A stretch of 12,547 nt of DNA from DASPKW01 sp038244055 (GCA_038244055.1 JBBRTW010000191.1:1-12547), one strand, 5' to 3'; shown: positions 1-6,331, counted from the stretch's first letter. The notes: generated by a model from the letters alone, not told the origin. Program-made: numbers and translations.

Positions 1-1428
1 AATTCGCACTTCGTCTGGACCGCCCAGAACGCCGTCACCCTGGCGGCGCTGGCCACCGGCTACTACGCCGGCGGGCGCATCGCCGATCTCTCGCCCCGGC
101 CGACCCCCATGTACGCCGCTATTCTCGGCGCGGCGGCGTATCTCGGGCTGACCGTCCTGGTCGTCGAGCCGGTGGCCTACTGGTGCCTGAAATTCAATCT
201 GGCGGTGGGCTCGCTCCTGGCATCGGCATTTTTGTATTTCGTGCCGCTGGCGCTGCTGGCGATGACCGGGCCGTTCTTCATCCGCGTGCTCACGGTCGCG
301 GTTTCGGGCGTGGGCGGAAATGTCGGGCGGCTCTCGGCCATCGGGACGCTCGGGAGCTTCGCGGGCACCGTTTTGATCGGCTATGTGCTGATTCCCTATC
401 AGCGCAATTCGGTGACGATGTACGCGACCGCGGCGGCGCTGGTCGCGGTGGTGGCGCTCTATTTCATCATCTGGGGCCGCCCGGGCGCGCAGGGCGGATC
501 GGCGCTGGCGGCGGGAATCGCGGCGGCGCTGGCGCTGGGCGCTTTGGGCGTGGCGCGCGATGCCCGGGCCACGTTCGCCGGCATGGATGAAATTTATCGC
601 GGCAACTCCAACTTCGGCCAGTTGCAGGTGGTCGATGCCCGCGATGATTCGCGCCGCATGTACCTCAACGATTTTCTCACCCAGAACACCTTCGACACCA
701 GGACCGGCCAGAGCATGTCCATGTTCAGCTACATGCTCCACGGCCTGGCCCACGCCTACAACCCGCGCGTGGATGATGTGCTCTGCATCGGCCTGGGCGT
801 GGGGATCGTCCCGATGCAGTTCGCGCGCGAAGGCGTGCGCGTGGATGTGGTGGAGATCAATTCCGCGGTCGTGCCCGTCGCCACGGGCTACTTCGATCTC
901 GACCCGGCCCGGCTGAACATCATCATCGGCGATGGCCGGCCTTATGTGAACTCGACGAATCAGCGCTACGATGCGATCGTGCTCGATGCGTTCCTGGGCG
1001 ATTCATCGCCATCGCATCTGATGACGCGCGAGGCATTCGCGGGCATGCGGCGGATTTTGAAACCGGGTGGAGTGCTGGTCATCAATTCATTCTGCGACTT
1101 CGAGCCGGGGACGGATTTCCTGGCCGGCTCGCTCGATAAGACGCTCAAATCGGTCTTCGCCAACGTTCGAATTCACGCCGCCGGCAATGGGAATGTATTT
1201 TTCGTCGCGTCGGATCAGCCGAATCTGCATCTCCTTGGCGAGCCCGATTATGAAGCGGTTCACGCATACGCGCGCATCGACGTGGTGGAGGCATTCGCGG
1301 GAATCATGCATACCAACCCCAACAGCGGCATCATTCTCACCGATGATTACAATCCCATCGAATATTACGATGCGGGTAATCGCGAGTTGTTCCGGCGGTA
1401 TTTGGCGCAGGCGATGCAGAAGAAATAA
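1..1428 (+). CDS. Membrane-anchored spermidine-synthase-like protein (5' truncated)
   Basis: The reading frame is open from base 1 (NSHFVWTAQNAVTLAALATGYYAGGR...), so the start lies outside the window and the ATG at 109 is internal. The N-terminal part is a run of hydrophobic helices of the fused-membrane polyamine synthase type. From about residue 155 of the part after base 109 there is a Rossmann-fold domain with VLCIGLGVGIVP (SAM or decarboxylated-SAM loop), VDVVEIN (acidic ribose-binding residue), IIIGDGRPYV and YDAIVLDAFLGDSSPSHL, where the DAF-x-D segment sits at the catalytic aspartate position of SpeE-like enzymes. The family usually makes polyamines or related aminopropyl products at the inner membrane, but many members are uncharacterised, so the substrate is unknown. 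It ends 20 bp before the convergent gene at 1449, with no obvious terminator between them. Confidence 0.88.
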   Translation, partial: NSHFVWTAQNAVTLAALATGYYAGGRIADLSPRPTPMYAAILGAAAYLGLTVLVVEPVAYWCLKFNLAVGSLLASAFLYFVPLALLAMTGPFFIRVLTVAVSGVGGNVGRLSAIGTLGSFAGTVLIGYVLIPYQRNSVTMYATAAALVAVVALYFIIWGRPGAQGGSALAAGIAAALALGALGVARDARATFAGMDEIYRGNSNFGQLQVVDARDDSRRMYLNDFLTQNTFDTRTGQSMSMFSYMLHGLAHAYNPRVDDVLCIGLGVGIVPMQFAREGVRVDVVEINSAVVPVATGYFDLDPARLNIIIGDGRPYVNSTNQRYDAIVLDAFLGDSSPSHLMTREAFAGMRRILKPGGVLVINSFCDFEPGTDFLAGSLDKTLKSVFANVRIHAAGNGNVFFVASDQPNLHLLGEPDYEAVHAYARIDVVEAFAGIMHTNPNSGIILTDDYNPIEYYDAGNRELFRRYLAQAMQKK

Positions 1429-1448
1429 TGGCGGCGGCATCAGCACAT

Positions 1449-4043
1449 TCAATGCGAAACGATCGAGGTGGCTCTTCTCGCCACTCCCACCGTGAAAATC
1501 CCCCACTCATCGACCTCCTGCCCCACCTTCTCAAAACCGGCCTGGCGCACCAGCGCATCCATCTCCGCCTGCGTGCGCCGCCGCATGATCCACGGCCGGC
1601 CTTCGCGGTTGGTCAGGGTCCGGGCAATCATCTCCACCTGCGGATGCCAGGGCTGGCAGGTGTAGAGAAGATAGCCGCCCGGCGCAACCGCATCGGCCAG
1701 CCCGGCCAGCGAGTTGCGCACCGGCCCATTCTCGGCAAACAGTTCGTACAACCCCGAGACGATCGCGATATTCGGCGCGGGCCGGATCGCGCCCAGAGCC
1801 TGGCGATCGAACGCATCGCCCAATTCGAATTTCACGCCATCTTCCAAGTTCAATTCCCGCGCCAGTTGCCGGGCGGCATCGAGATTCTCGGGCTTGTAAT
1901 CGCGCAGCAGCGCGCTGGCCTCGATGCCGCGCCCGCGCAGCTTCACCATCGTCTCCAGAACGTATCGCCCCGGCCCGGAGGCGATATCGGCGATGCGGAT
2001 CGGCTCGCCGCGCTGGTGCAGGTCTTCCATCGCCCGAACCAGCGCCGATTCCAGGTTCATCCGCCGGATGCGGATGCCGCGCCAGCCGATGGCATTGAGG
2101 AAATTCCGGTCGATGATCTTCCCCAGGAGCAGTCGGCCCCGCGAGCGATTGGCGTAGACGTAATCGAGCATCACGCCGGAATCGAAGCCGAATTTCCAGC
2201 CGATGCGAACCCCCTGGCTGAGCCGGCCGATGGTTTTGAGAAAACCGCGGGCCAGCTTCCATTTGAATCCGCCCGGCGAGCGCAGGCGATCGAATTCGCT
2301 GCGGGTGTAGCCGCCTTCATCGGCGCGGACCAGATCGCCATCGGATTCCACCGGCCGCGCGAAACATTCGCCGATGAACCGCCCGATTCGCTCCGCCACC
2401 GCTCCGCGATCGGTTTCGTGGAACAGCGCGTGCCCCAGCGCGGGGTAGACTTCCATCTGTTTCAGCGGCGAGGAGAGCCTGTCGAACAGTTTCCACTGCG
2501 CACCGGATTTGACCACCCAATCCTTGCCGGCCGCCAGAATCAGCGTGGGGATGCGCACCGCGCCGGCATCGGCCAGCAGGCGCTTCGAGGTGTCGAACAG
2601 ATCGAGCAGCAGATTCACCGCGATCTGCCGGAAGATCAGCGGGTCGGCCTGATAGGCTGCGCGCTGCGCCGGGTCGTGCGTGAGCATGCCGGCCTTGACG
2701 TAGCTCTTGATGAAACCCGGGCCGAGCATTTTCTGCTTCAAACGCAGCATGGGAATTGCCATCGGCACATAGAGTTTCACATCCAGCGCCGGCGTCGCCA
2801 GCACCATCCCGCGCAGGGGCGGCGCGAAATCGTGCGCCCAGGCCAGCGCCACCACCGCGCCGACACTGTGGGCGATCGCCACCGTTTCCTTGAGATCGAC
2901 CCCATGTTCCTGAATCAAATGCCGCGCCCAGGCATCGGCGTCTTTCACCAGGGCCATCACGCTCGGGGCTGCGCCGCGCTGGCCGGGGGAATGGCCATGG
3001 CCGCGCTGATCCCAGGCGAACACGGCGCAGTCATTTCCCAGATTCAATCGCTCGACCGTCTCGCGCCATCGGCCGGAATGCTCGTGGCCGCGATGGAAAA
3101 GCATCACGGCTTTGCTAACTTTGACATCGCCCGCCGGCAGCCAGGCGCGGTAGAAAAGCTCGGCTCCATCCCAGGTGGTGAAGGTTTTAGCGACCGAGCC
3201 ATCGCCGATATCGGGGTCGATCAGCGGCCGCTCGAAATTGGCTGACCCGTTGTTGCCCCCCTGCCGCTCGCCGCCATTCGCATCGGCCGCTGCCCCTGCC
3301 GCCTTCGCATCGGTCCGCGCGACCCATTCCTGTTCCTTCAACAATCGCAGCGTGCGCCACAGTCGCGCCCAGATCGTCTGCGCGCATCCCGCGATGACCA
3401 GGACGCACATCCAATCCATCAGCGCGAGCCCCCCTGCCCGCATCGCCCCATCGCCGCGCCACAGAATCATCGCATAGGTTCCCCACGCACCCAGGTGGAC
3501 CATCACCATCCGCGCCGGCTTGGCCATGATCCCGCCGAATTCGCGCCGCCCGGCCACGGCCTGCCCCAGCATCCCCACATACGCCGTCCCCACCGCCAGG
3601 ATCGCCGCCCAATATCCCAGCGGCCAGAGCGCGCACCAGCCGCTGTGGGCGATGGCCGCGAAAATCAGCACATCCGATACCCGATCCGGCAGTTCATTGA
3701 CGATCTCCCCGCGCCGGCTGGCCTTGCCCGAGGCCAGCGCCACCATTCCATCCAGCATGTTCAGCCAGAGGCGCAGGTAACACAGCAGCGGCGCGGCCAG
3801 CAGCAACCACGTCCACCGCTGCGAGAAGAGCAGGCCTGCCGCCGCCCCTCCGGCCGCGATGATGGAAGCATAAGACACCGCATCCGGATGAATCCCACAG
3901 CGAACGCAAACCCGCACCGCCAGATTGGCCGTCGCCCGGAATCCCTGCGCGATCGGACGCCGCGCGGCCGGTAGGTAGGCCGAAGGTCGCTCGGGATCGA
4001 TACCGTGCGCACCCCCCGGCCCGCGAATTTCCCGCCGGACCAT
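1449..4043 (-). CDS. CDP-alcohol phosphatidyltransferase / alpha-beta hydrolase / SAM methyltransferase fusion (YnbA-YnbC-like)
   Basis: A single 864-residue frame holds three domains. Residues about 25-230 are a multi-helix CDP-alcohol phosphatidyltransferase with the motif around LNMLDGMVA...GEIVNELPD (D98, G99, A102, G112, D120). Two usual acidic positions are Asn (N95, N116) and the usual Arg after A102 is Leu. After a low-complexity Ala/Gly/Asn linker (about 240-275), residues about 285-565 are an alpha/beta hydrolase with nucleophile S393 in AHSVG, D508 and H538. Residues about 650-860 are a class I methyltransferase with IADIASGPGRY (684-694). In E. coli the same hydrolase-methyltransferase pair is YnbC, and the first domain matches YnbA of the same operon, so this looks like an operon fused into one gene. 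I chose ATG 4043 because GGAGG lies 5 nt upstream (4049-4053). The frame stays open to ATGs at 4082 and 4160, the latter overlapping xseB. The product is unknown; a modified phospholipid head group is a guess. Confidence 0.86.
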   Translation of the reverse strand: MVRREIRGPGGAHGIDPERPSAYLPAARRPIAQGFRATANLAVRVCVRCGIHPDAVSYASIIAAGGAAAGLLFSQRWTWLLLAAPLLCYLRLWLNMLDGMVALASGKASRRGEIVNELPDRVSDVLIFAAIAHSGWCALWPLGYWAAILAVGTAYVGMLGQAVAGRREFGGIMAKPARMVMVHLGAWGTYAMILWRGDGAMRAGGLALMDWMCVLVIAGCAQTIWARLWRTLRLLKEQEWVARTDAKAAGAAADANGGERQGGNNGSANFERPLIDPDIGDGSVAKTFTTWDGAELFYRAWLPAGDVKVSKAVMLFHRGHEHSGRWRETVERLNLGNDCAVFAWDQRGHGHSPGQRGAAPSVMALVKDADAWARHLIQEHGVDLKETVAIAHSVGAVVALAWAHDFAPPLRGMVLATPALDVKLYVPMAIPMLRLKQKMLGPGFIKSYVKAGMLTHDPAQRAAYQADPLIFRQIAVNLLLDLFDTSKRLLADAGAVRIPTLILAAGKDWVVKSGAQWKLFDRLSSPLKQMEVYPALGHALFHETDRGAVAERIGRFIGECFARPVESDGDLVRADEGGYTRSEFDRLRSPGGFKWKLARGFLKTIGRLSQGVRIGWKFGFDSGVMLDYVYANRSRGRLLLGKIIDRNFLNAIGWRGIRIRRMNLESALVRAMEDLHQRGEPIRIADIASGPGRYVLETMVKLRGRGIEASALLRDYKPENLDAARQLARELNLEDGVKFELGDAFDRQALGAIRPAPNIAIVSGLYELFAENGPVRNSLAGLADAVAPGGYLLYTCQPWHPQVEMIARTLTNREGRPWIMRRRTQAEMDALVRQAGFEKVGQEVDEWGIFTVGVARRATSIVSH

Positions 4044-4048
4044 CGCGA

Positions 4049-4053
4049 CCTCC
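4049..4053 (-). promoter_or_regulatory. Shine-Dalgarno that decides the start of the fusion gene
   Basis: GGAGG on the minus strand lies 5 nt upstream of the ATG at 4043-4041. The earlier in-frame ATGs at 4082 and 4160 lack a well-spaced purine motif, and the one at 4160 would overlap the xseB coding end. Confidence 0.7.
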
Positions 4054-4107
4054 GAAGCCCTCGTTGTATCGCGTCCGAGCATAATGTCAGCGTATGTTGA
4101 CGACCCC

Positions 4108-4368
4108 TCATTCGCCCGAATCATCTTCGGCTTCCAGCGGCTGAGTCTGCACCGATCCATCGGCCGCCCTGGATATCACATCGATCTGCTTCTCGGCGGC
4201 CGAGAGCACCTGGCGGCAATGCTGGATGAGAAAATTGCCGCGTTCGTAGCGCGTCAGGGTCTCTTCCAATCCAAGCTGCCCGGCCTCGATGTCCGAGAGA
4301 ATCTTCTCGAGCTCGGCGACGGCCTCTTCGAAGGATTTGGGCGGTGTGTTCTGGGGCTTTTTGGCCAT
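4108..4368 (-). CDS. xseB: Exodeoxyribonuclease VII small subunit
   Basis: The 86-residue product begins MAKKPQNTPPKSFEEAVAELEKI and continues LSDIEAGQLGLEETLTRYERGNFLIQHCRQVLSAAEKQIDVI, the two-helix signature of XseB. The length is typical. XseB binds several-fold to XseA, and the complex degrades single-stranded DNA to oligonucleotides in the cytoplasm. The frame is open upstream to 4464, but only the inner ATG gives the conserved N-terminus; the ribosome binding site there is weak. XseA is not in the window. The fusion gene follows 64 bp downstream on the same strand and may be co-transcribed. The last residues are an acidic tail (EAEDDSGE). Confidence 0.93.
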   Translation of the reverse strand: MAKKPQNTPPKSFEEAVAELEKILSDIEAGQLGLEETLTRYERGNFLIQHCRQVLSAAEKQIDVISRAADGSVQTQPLEAEDDSGE

Positions 4369-4577
4369 GCGGATTCGATCATAACGGCAAGGCCCGCCCT
4401 GGGCGAGGAGGCAGGGGAAACTTCGGACCTGGTCGGCGGCTCGAAGCCACGCCAGGCTCGGCACGAAAATTTTTTCGCGATCCCGTCAGACACTCATTCC
4501 GCCCGGCGTATGGGGGGTTGGAAAGCATCCCCATGTTCATTACGACCCTATCAAGCTCGTCCCGCCATTTATCAAGC

Positions 4578-4636
4578 CGGTCGCTGCGCGCCCATCAGAT
4601 CGCTTCGATCTGTCTGGATCGCCGCTATAGCGACCG
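4578..4636. other. Nested inverted repeats, possible structured RNA
   Basis: CGGTCGCT (4578-4585) pairs with AGCGACCG (4629-4636) and encloses a second hairpin, CAGATC (4596-4601) with GATCTG (4607-4612) around a 5-nt loop. Two perfect nested stems of 8 and 6 bp in a non-coding stretch could be a small RNA, an xseB leader element or a repeat remnant. The sequence alone does not decide. Confidence 0.35.
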
Positions 4637-4689
4637 CCTTGATTCCCGCGCCGGCTGACGAGCTGATGAAAGTCCGTGGAAGGACCATC

Positions 4690-4720
4690 GGCCCCGAAGC
4701 CCCGCGAGGACTTCGGGGCC
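4690..4720. repeat. Perfect 10-bp hairpin
   Basis: GGCCCCGAAG (4690-4699) pairs perfectly with CTTCGGGGCC (4711-4720) around an 11-nt loop. There is no U-run on either side, so an intrinsic terminator is not well supported. A palindromic repeat or an RNA stem is as likely. Confidence 0.6.
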
Positions 4721-4741
4721 GTTGGCGTTTGCGAGCCGCCC

Positions 4742-4826
4742 CAGGGTCAGGAGCTGTCGCTTCAGGGTCAGGAGCCGGCCACCAGCGACGCAAATAGTAA
4801 ACCACCGGCCCCCCGGCTCCTGACCC
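4742..4826. repeat. Direct and inverted repeat around CAGGGTCAGGAGC
   Basis: CAGGGTCAGGAGC occurs twice in the same orientation (4742-4754 and 4763-4775). The second copy, extended as GGGTCAGGAGCCGG (4765-4778), is perfectly inverted at 4813-4826. The 34-nt centre is AT-richer than the arms. This is the layout of a dispersed palindromic element in a gene-free gap. Confidence 0.65.
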
Positions 4827-4896
4827 TTTCGCTCGGCCAACCCCATGGCGCGGCGGCAAATGCGTTCGAGACCGTTCTTAAATTTGTGAGCAAATC

Positions 4897-4968
4897 GCCC
4901 CTGTGGTGAAACGGAGATCATGCGGCGCTTCGAACGCCGTGGTCCGGGTTCGACTCCTGGCGGGGGCA
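4897..4968 (+). tRNA. tRNA-Arg (anticodon TCG)
   Basis: Acceptor GCCCCTG/CGGGGGC (one T-G pair), D stem GTGA/TCAT with one wobble pair, anticodon stem CGGCG/CGCCG with loop CTTCGAA (anticodon TCG at 4930-4932) and T arm CCGGG-TTCGACT-CCTGG. It would read CGA. The discriminator is A and no CCA is encoded. It is the first gene of the array. No clear promoter is visible; TTAAAT at 4878-4883 is a weak -10 without a good -35. Confidence 0.92.
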
Positions 4969-4981
4969 GTGTGGGGGAAGG

Positions 4982-5071
4982 TGAATGATGAATGATGAAG
5001 GATGAAGGATGAATGGCGAATGGCGAATAGCGCAGTTTGATTCGCCATCCGAAATTCGGAATTCGGAATTC
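4982..5071. repeat. ATGAATGATGAA-type repeat with inverted arms, filling a tRNA spacer
   Basis: Tandem GATGAA/GAATGATGAA units run into GAATGGCGAAT (5011-5021), which is inverted at ATTCGCCATCC (5040-5050, 10 of 11 matching). Three GAATTCG-like palindromic units follow. The element fills most of the 117-nt gap between the two arginine tRNAs. Confidence 0.65.
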
Positions 5072-5085
5072 GTCATTGCCCCTAT

Positions 5086-5158
5086 GCCCTCGTGGTGAAA
5101 AGGATGATCACACGAGTTTGCGAAGCTCGAAGTCCAGGTTCGAGTCCTGGCGAGGGCG
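5086..5158 (+). tRNA. tRNA-Arg (anticodon GCG)
   Basis: Acceptor GCCCTCG/CGAGGGC, D stem GTGA/TCAC, anticodon stem CGAGT/GCTCG with loop TTGCGAA (anticodon GCG at 5120-5122) and T arm CCAGG-TTCGAGT-CCTGG. The discriminator is G and no CCA is encoded. It would read CGC and CGU. Bacteria usually read these codons with an ACG anticodon edited to inosine by TadA, so a GCG arginine tRNA is unusual. The overall fold is intact and close to that of the first array gene. Confidence 0.92.
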
Positions 5159-5163
5159 TGAGA

Positions 5164-5258
5164 GTAGTAGGCGGTATGCAGTAGGCGGTAGGCAGACAGA
5201 AGCGATGAGATTGGATTTGGAATCCTCTGCCTACCGCCTACTGCCCTCTGCCTACTAC
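5164..5258. repeat. GTAGGCAG-type inverted repeat in a tRNA spacer
   Basis: The left arm (5164-5195), made of GTAGGCGG/GTAGGCAG units, is inverted at 5227-5258 with 28 of 32 positions matching and a 31-nt centre. It fills nearly the whole 103-nt spacer. Two further elements of this family lie at 5521-5610 and 5705-5807. Confidence 0.8.
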
Positions 5259-5261
5259 CAC

Positions 5262-5350
5262 GGAAGAGAGGCGAATACAGGTTCGTCGCACGCGTCCGCT
5301 AAACGTGGCCGCTCGCAAGGGCGGTGAGGGTTCGAGTCCCTCCTCTTCCG
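5262..5350 (+). tRNA. tRNA-Ser (anticodon GCT), class II, with C33
   Basis: Acceptor GGAAGAG/CTCTTCC, D stem GCGA/TCGC, anticodon stem CGCGT/ACGTG with loop CCGCTAA (anticodon GCT at 5298-5300), long variable arm CCGCTC-GCAA-GGGCGG and T arm GAGGG-TTCGAGT-CCCTC. The discriminator is G, as for serine. Position 33, before the anticodon, is C rather than the near-universal U. It would read AGC and AGU. No CCA is encoded. Confidence 0.92.
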
Positions 5351-5362
5351 CTCAGTTGAAAT

Positions 5363-5434
5363 GGCGAGTTTGGTGTAGTGGAAGCATTCGACACTGTGAA
5401 TGTCGCGGCCAGGGTTCGATTCCCGCGCTCGCCC
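5363..5434 (+). tRNA. tRNA-His (anticodon GTG), weak T stem
   Basis: Acceptor GGCGAGT/GCTCGCC, anticodon stem CGACA/TGTCG with loop CTGTGAA (anticodon GTG at 5396-5398) and discriminator C, the histidine identity base. The T loop TTCGATT is normal, but only the three inner T-stem pairs (GGG/CCC) form; the outer positions are A-G and C-C. Between acceptor and D arm there is one base more than in the other array tRNAs, so G5363 may be the extra G-1 of histidine tRNAs, but then the acceptor loses its last pair. Base 5362 is T. It may be functional but suboptimal, or decaying. Confidence 0.82.
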
Positions 5435-5441
5435 TTGAACG

Positions 5442-5513
5442 GCCTCGTTGGTGTAAGGGTCCGCATAACAGCTTGTCACGCTGTCAGAACGGGTTCGAGT
5501 CCCGTACGAGGCG
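5442..5513 (+). tRNA. tRNA-Asp (anticodon GTC)
   Basis: Acceptor GCCTCGT/ACGAGGC, anticodon stem ACAGC/GCTGT with loop TTGTCAC (anticodon GTC at 5475-5477), T arm ACGGG-TTCGAGT-CCCGT and discriminator G, as expected for aspartate. Only 7 nt separate it from the histidine tRNA, so the two are probably cut from one transcript. No CCA is encoded. Confidence 0.93.
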
Positions 5514-5520
5514 ATGGTTG

Positions 5521-5610
5521 CAGCAGGCAGTAGGCGGTAGGCAGTAAGCAGTGGGCAGAGGGCAGTGCGTGATGCAATTCCTGCCTACTGCCTACTGCGT
5601 ACCGCTTACT
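5521..5610. repeat. GTAGGCAG-type inverted repeat in a tRNA spacer
   Basis: Tandem GGCAGTAGGCGGTAGGCAGT units (about 5521-5566) face inverted CTGCCTACTGCCTACTGCGT units (about 5581-5610). Same family as 5164-5258 but with unequal, more diverged arms. It fills most of the 102-nt spacer between Asp and Tyr. Confidence 0.75.
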
Positions 5611-5615
5611 GACTC

Positions 5616-5701
5616 GGGTGTGTGGCAGAGCGGCGATTGCGCCAGATTGTAGATCTGGAGTCTCCATGAGACCGACGGAGGTTCGAGTCCTTCCGCACCC
5701 A
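5616..5701 (+). tRNA. tRNA-Tyr (anticodon GTA), class II
   Basis: Acceptor GGGTGTG/CGCACCC, anticodon stem CCAGA/TCTGG with loop TTGTAGA (anticodon GTA at 5649-5651), long variable arm GTCTC-CAT-GAGAC, T arm GGAGG-TTCGAGT-CCTTC and discriminator A. The long arm is normal for bacterial tyrosine tRNA. Position 37 is G rather than the usual A. No CCA is encoded. Confidence 0.93.
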
Positions 5702-5704
5702 TTC

Positions 5705-5807
5705 GTAGTAGGCGGTAGGCAGTAGGCAGTAGGCAGAAGGAAAAGCGCGGAGCGCCGGTCTTTCCTGCCGACTGCCGACCGCCGACTCCCGACTGCGGAC
5801 TGCCTAC
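5705..5807. repeat. GTAGGCAG-type inverted repeat, diverged right arm
   Basis: The left arm (5705-5736) is four clean GTAGGCAG/GTAGGCGG units. The right arm (about 5765-5807) is the inverse but drifted to CTGCCGACTGCCGACCGCCG and similar. The element fills most of the 112-nt spacer between Tyr and Cys. Confidence 0.7.
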
Positions 5808-5813
5808 TCTCCC

Positions 5814-5884
5814 GAGCACGGTGCCCATGGCGGGCGGCCTGGCCGCAAACCAGGCTCGTTCAGGTTCGATTCCTGGCGTGCTCT
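5814..5884 (+). tRNA. tRNA-Cys (anticodon GCA), with C33
   Basis: Acceptor GAGCACG/CGTGCTC, D stem GCCC/GGGC, anticodon stem CCTGG/CCAGG with loop CCGCAAA (anticodon GCA at 5845-5847), T arm with TTCGATT and discriminator T, the cysteine identity base. Position 33 is C rather than U. The D loop is short, with two extra G residues after the D stem. No CCA is encoded. Confidence 0.9.
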
Positions 5885-5888
5885 TTAC

Positions 5889-5977
5889 TCGTCCATGGTC
5901 AATCGTCCATTGTCCATTGCGAACGGAGATTTCGCAGTATTTTCAACAATTGACAATGGACCATTGACCATGGACGA
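5889..5977. repeat. GTCCATTG-type inverted repeat in a tRNA spacer
   Basis: The left arm 5889-5919 (TCGTCCATGGTCAAT...) is inverted at 5947-5977 with 29 of 31 positions matching and a 27-nt centre. It is unrelated in sequence to the GTAGGCAG family but has the same size and layout, and fills most of the 97-nt spacer between Cys and Ser. Confidence 0.82.
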
Positions 5978-5981
5978 ACCC

Positions 5982-6071
5982 GGAAGCTCTGACCCCATTG
6001 GCGCGGGGACTGGTCTCGAAAACCAGGGAGCCTGGCAACGGGCTTGGCAGGTTCGACTCCTGCAGCTTCCG
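5982..6071 (+). tRNA. tRNA-Ser (anticodon CGA), class II
   Basis: Acceptor GGAAGCT/AGCTTCC, anticodon stem CTGGT/ACCAG with loop CTCGAAA (anticodon CGA at 6017-6019), long variable arm GCCTG-GCAA-CGGGC, T arm GCAGG-TTCGACT-CCTGC and discriminator G. It reads UCG. It has normal U33, unlike the other serine tRNA in the array. The next tRNA follows after 7 nt. No CCA is encoded. Confidence 0.93.
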
Positions 6072-6078
6072 CTGTTTC

Positions 6079-6153
6079 GCCACTGTAGCCCAATTGGCAG
6101 GAGGCGCCGGTCTCAGAATCCGGAGAGTGTGGGTTCGAATCCCACCGGTGGCA
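6079..6153 (+). tRNA. tRNA-Leu-like (anticodon CAG), short variable loop
   Basis: Acceptor GCCACTG/CGGTGGC, D stem GCC/GGC with a 12-nt loop containing GG, anticodon stem CCGG/CCGG closed by a T-T mismatch, loop CTCAGAA (anticodon CAG at 6114-6116), 5-nt variable loop AGAGT, T arm GTGGG-TTCGAAT-CCCAC and discriminator A. The anticodon and A73 indicate leucine (CUG), but bacterial leucine tRNAs normally have a long variable arm. At 75 nt this is clearly class I. What charges it is unknown; LeuRS is the simplest guess. Confidence 0.88.
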
Positions 6154-6160
6154 ATCAGGG

Positions 6161-6246
6161 AAGGATGAAGGCAGAAGGATGAAGGATGAAAAGTTGGAAA
6201 CCTGCCTTTTTTTCATCGTTCATCATTCAACATTCATCATTGAATT
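6161..6246. repeat. GGATGAAGG-type imperfect inverted repeat in a tRNA spacer
   Basis: AAGGATGAAGG/AGAAGGATGAAGG units (6161-6193) face inverted TTCATC/GTTCATCATTC units (about 6211-6246). A seven-T run lies just left of the right arm. Related to the GATGAA repeats at 4982-5071 and 6739-6762. Confidence 0.65.
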
Positions 6247-6248
6247 AC

Positions 6249-6323
6249 GCTGCGGTAGCCCAAATGGCAGGAGGCGCCGGGTCGAGATCCCGGAATGTGC
6301 GGGTTCAAATCCCGCCCGCAGCA
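6249..6323 (+). tRNA. tRNA-Leu-like (anticodon GAG), short variable loop, C33
   Basis: Acceptor GCTGCGG/CCGCAGC, D stem GCC/GGC, perfect anticodon stem CCGGG/CCCGG with loop TCGAGAT (anticodon GAG at 6284-6286), 5-nt variable loop AATGT, T arm GCGGG-TTCAAAT-CCCGC and discriminator A. Position 33 is C. It would read CUC and CUU. The D-arm core GCCCAAATGGCAG is nearly the same as in its three leucine neighbours, which suggests local duplication. Confidence 0.87.
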
Positions 6324-6331
6324 TGGTGCCT

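Larger units (their letters stand above)
4369..4896. other. Repeat-rich intergenic region upstream of xseB and of the tRNA array
   Basis: No convincing gene is visible on either strand: the frames that cross this stretch have no recognisable domain and are interrupted by palindromes. It must hold the xseB promoter (minus) and the array promoter (plus), but I see no strong -35/-10 pair for either. The hairpins and repeats inside it are listed separately. Confidence 0.6.

Noticed and set aside
1428..3245. Long plus-strand open frame of 605 codons opposite the fusion gene
   Set aside because: It is the antisense shadow of a high-GC gene; the composition is His/Arg/Gln-rich with no domain, while the minus-strand frame has three clear domains.
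4664..4690. Hammerhead-like string CTGATGA...GTCCGTGG..GGAC
   Set aside because: It resembles the hammerhead core and stem II, but the obligatory GAAA after stem II is absent and no stem I/III with a cleavage site is visible.
4084..4797. Plus-strand open frame of 237 codons across xseB and the gap
   Set aside because: Antisense to xseB in its first part and crossing palindromic repeats in the second; low-complexity product without motifs.
4664..4830. GATGAAAGTCCGTGG as the start of RNase P RNA
   Set aside because: Only the first conserved string is similar; the later conserved block and the length of about 350-400 nt are missing.
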